This document shows, one piece after another, positions 6,328 through 8,199 of a stretch of DNA of 8,199 bases (positions are counted from its first letter, which is position 1; each line of letters opens with the position of its first letter). The stretch lies in assembly GCA_018667995.1 (NCBI GenBank), contig JABIQT010000782.1, positions 1 through 8,199 on the forward strand, in the 5' to 3' direction. A program made the translations under genes and the position numbers. Below the pieces are notes generated by a model. It was given only the letters and a program-made list of their open reading frames with translations, ran no database searches and was not told the origin of the DNA. The stretch is from Candidatus Latescibacterota bacterium. Lineage in GTDB: Bacteria > JAAXHH01 > JABIQT01.

Positions 6328-7473
6328 TTACGACGTCTGTAATTCCGACTTACCACCATAATGGACGGTGATCAGGGTGCGATCGTCCACGGGAGGACAT
6401 CCACGGGCAAATGAATCTGCACCGGAAAGGATGGCCGATAGTAGTTCAGGTCCTCCGGACGGGATATCTTCAATGATCTTGTGTATCCGCTCAGATTGAA
6501 ACAACTCCCCCTCGCATTCAGTCTCGGGAATCCCATCTGTATACAGTAATAACCGTGTATTTGAGCGCCACGCCACCGTTTCGACCTCCCACGTCATGAT
6601 TGGCAGGGCAGGAGATATCAGAGGACCCGTTGAATCAAGGGACTGCGGCGCCTCCCCGGCATTGGCGAGCGTACCGCCAAAGTGGCCGGCGTTTATGTAG
6701 GTCATCGTGCCGTCAGAAATAGAAATTGAAGCGCACAACATGGTGATGAATCGATCGGACCGAAATGGCCGTATTCCTTCCTCAACTCTCTTCACCACTG
6801 CAGACGGATGATATCCTTCCTCAAGAGAGGCATGAAAAGCCGACTTCACGATCCCCGTCAACATAGCAGCAGATGCTCCGTGTCCTGCAACGTCCGCGAT
6901 GACTACCGACACGGTGTCGGGCGAGGCCGATGCGTAGTCGTACAGATCACCGCCCAGTTCCTCGCAGGGCAGGTAGGCGGCATTGATGTCAAATCCTTCC
7001 AGACTGGCCTCACGCGCCGGTAGCATGGTCATCTGGAACGCTCGCGCCTCGGCGAGCTGCCCTTCCAGGTGTCGGACATGGCGACGATTGGCATCCTCCA
7101 GAGTTCTCAGCTCAAGACAGCGCTGTACCAAGGTCCGAAGTACCTCTCTGTCAAAAGGCTTTGTAATGTAATAGAATGCCTTTTCCCTGATGGCCCGAAT
7201 CAGTTGATCGTCGATGTCATAGGCGCTACCGGTCATAAGTATGACCTGCACGTCCTGATCCAACTGCTTCAGCATATTCATCAATTGAAATCCGTCCATC
7301 CCCGCCATTCTTACATCAATGACAGCCACATGTGGCTTGAAGTCTGGTGCGAGGACAATGGCGGTTTCAGGTGAGGGCACAGCAAGTACTTCGTGGTCGC
7401 CACCGAGAATCCGCTCGACCGTTCGTAACATCGGCGCTTCATCATCAACGATGAGAATGCGATACTCGGTCAT
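6328..7473 (-). CDS. Response regulator with PP2C/SpoIIE-type phosphatase output
   Basis: Cytoplasmic 381-residue protein. The receiver domain (about 4-122) has the acidic pair Asp10-Asp11, phospho-acceptor Asp53 in VIDVRM, Thr81 in LMTGS and Lys105 in YITKPF, all intact. A probable coiled-coil linker (about 120-150) leads to a PP2C/SpoIIE phosphatase domain (about 158-374) with the metal-binding motifs LGGDLYD (173-179), ADVAGHG (193-199), YTDG (311-314) and DDRT (363-366). All key acidic residues are present, so it should be an active Ser/Thr phosphatase whose activity is set by phosphorylation of Asp53. The family (RsbU/RsbP-like, HsbR/RssB-like hybrids) commonly dephosphorylates STAS anti-anti-sigma factors in partner switching, but no STAS or RsbW-like gene is in the window. 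A Shine-Dalgarno AGGAG at 7482-7486 lies 8 nt before the ATG. The start overlaps the stop of the kinase gene by ATGA, so the two are coupled. Confidence 0.93.
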   Translation of the reverse strand: MTEYRILIVDDEAPMLRTVERILGGDHEVLAVPSPETAIVLAPDFKPHVAVIDVRMAGMDGFQLMNMLKQLDQDVQVILMTGSAYDIDDQLIRAIREKAFYYITKPFDREVLRTLVQRCLELRTLEDANRRHVRHLEGQLAEARAFQMTMLPAREASLEGFDINAAYLPCEELGGDLYDYASASPDTVSVVIADVAGHGASAAMLTGIVKSAFHASLEEGYHPSAVVKRVEEGIRPFRSDRFITMLCASISISDGTMTYINAGHFGGTLANAGEAPQSLDSTGPLISPALPIMTWEVETVAWRSNTRLLLYTDGIPETECEGELFQSERIHKIIEDIPSGGPELLSAILSGADSFARGCPPVDDRTLITVHYGGKSELQTS

Positions 7474-8199
7474 TCTGATGACTCCTGATCAGTATCACTT
7501 AGAATCGGCAGTGAGAGCAGAATCTTTGTCCCGGCTCCCGGTACGCTATCGAATCGCATGGTGCCGTTTATTTCCCAGAGTACAGATCTGCAGATAGAAA
7601 GGCCGAGCCCGTTGCCATCCTCTTTGGTCGTGAAAAACGGCTCCGATAGCCTTTTCATATGCGCCTCCGGTATGCCTTCACCATCATCCTGCACGGCCAT
7701 CTTCACCGCTGTCTCTTCCACACTTGCAAAAATCGTCAGCGTGCCCCCGCCAGGCATAGCATCGCGAGCATTGGTGAAGAGGTTCAGGAATAGCTGGGTA
7801 ATATCGCCCTGACTTCCACGAATAGAGGGTAGCTCTGCGGGTAACTGCAACAACACTTTGATTTTATGGCGCTTCAAACTGTCCTCCAGGACAGTCAATG
7901 CACTATCGACTGCCCGGCGGAGATTGCCGTGTCCGATCCCCCGTTTCGACCCGCGCGCTATGGTTAGCATACTGCCGAAGATCCTGCGACAAGTCTGCAA
8001 GGATTGCTCAATTACATCGAGATCCTCACGAAGCGTCTCCATAACAATTCGGCCGTTGGCGGAATCATCCCTCAACTGCTGCACCAATGGAAGAACGGCG
8101 CCGAGAGCATTGTTCATATCATGGGTTATACCACGGGTAAGGTTTGCCAGAGCATGTTTACGTTCGGACTGCACCACGCGTTCCTGCAGATCCTCCGTA
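7470..8199 (-). CDS. Sensor histidine kinase, C-terminal part (5' end off-window)
   Basis: C-terminal 242 residues of a two-component histidine kinase. The frame runs open through the right edge, with the visible upstream codons reading TEDLQERVVQSERKHAL, a coiled-coil typical of the region before the dimerisation helix. The GTG at 8177 is therefore internal. GITHDMNNAL carries the phospho-acceptor His (codon 8121-8123) in a HisKA H-box. The HATPase domain shows the N-box LFLNLFTNARDA, the G1 box DDGEGIP and the G2 box GNGLGLSICRSV, so the catalytic core is complete. The short tail SDTDQESSE ends at TGA 7470-7472, which overlaps the regulator ATG. The sensing domain lies outside the window, so the signal is unknown. 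It should phosphorylate Asp53 of the phosphatase-output regulator encoded next to it. It resembles NtrB/AtoS-like soluble-core kinases; membrane spans cannot be judged. Confidence 0.93.
   Translation of the reverse strand, partial: TEDLQERVVQSERKHALANLTRGITHDMNNALGAVLPLVQQLRDDSANGRIVMETLREDLDVIEQSLQTCRRIFGSMLTIARGSKRGIGHGNLRRAVDSALTVLEDSLKRHKIKVLLQLPAELPSIRGSQGDITQLFLNLFTNARDAMPGGGTLTIFASVEETAVKMAVQDDGEGIPEAHMKRLSEPFFTTKEDGNGLGLSICRSVLWEINGTMRFDSVPGAGTKILLSLPILSDTDQESSE
7482..7486 (-). promoter_or_regulatory. Shine-Dalgarno of the phosphatase regulator
   Basis: On the minus strand AGGAG precedes the ATG at 7473 by 8 nt, within the 3' end of the kinase reading frame. Together with the ATGA overlap it supports both the chosen start and tight translational coupling of kinase and regulator. 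Confidence 0.55.

Overview
This is a bacterial window of moderate GC with seven protein-coding genes. One of them is cut by the right edge. There are no rRNA or tRNA genes, CRISPR arrays or transposases that I can recognise. The host is probably a diderm: an oppABC-type inner-membrane permease pair sits beside a protein with a classical signal peptide. The lineage is not clear. Most starts lack a Shine-Dalgarno, but two genes (GTG at 2186, and ATG at 7473 on the minus strand) have a good one. That mixture would fit a lineage near Bacteroidota/Chlorobiota, but this is a weak guess.

Left block (plus strand, 105-3146): three co-directional genes that look like one operon. The first is an exported protein with two possible SH3-like segments. 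The second and third are highly diverged relatives of the DppB/OppB and DppC/OppC permeases of peptide ABC importers. A 9-bp hairpin covers the stop codon of the first gene, and another 9-bp hairpin closes the block. No ATPase and no recognisable solute-binding protein lies in the window, so the pair either uses distant ATPases or has been repurposed. This is the most unusual part of the window.

Middle block (3195-4806): a DUF402 (FomD/Ntdp-like) protein on the plus strand converges on a minus-strand integral membrane protein of the LPG-synthase transmembrane-region family. Their 3' ends overlap by 41 bp.

A stretch of about 780 bp (4807-5590) follows with no convincing gene. It holds a short perfect hairpin and a few short open frames that I do not trust.

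Right block (minus strand, 8199 to 5591): a regulatory cluster transcribed leftwards. It encodes a histidine kinase (5' end beyond the window), a response regulator whose output domain is a PP2C/SpoIIE-type serine/threonine phosphatase, and an NrtR-type Nudix-related transcription factor with a degenerate Nudix box. The kinase and regulator overlap by ATGA and are surely co-translated. The NrtR-like gene follows after 74 nt and may share the transcript. The cluster could link a phosphorelay and partner-switching output to control by an ADP-ribose-like or other nucleotide ligand, but no target genes are visible.
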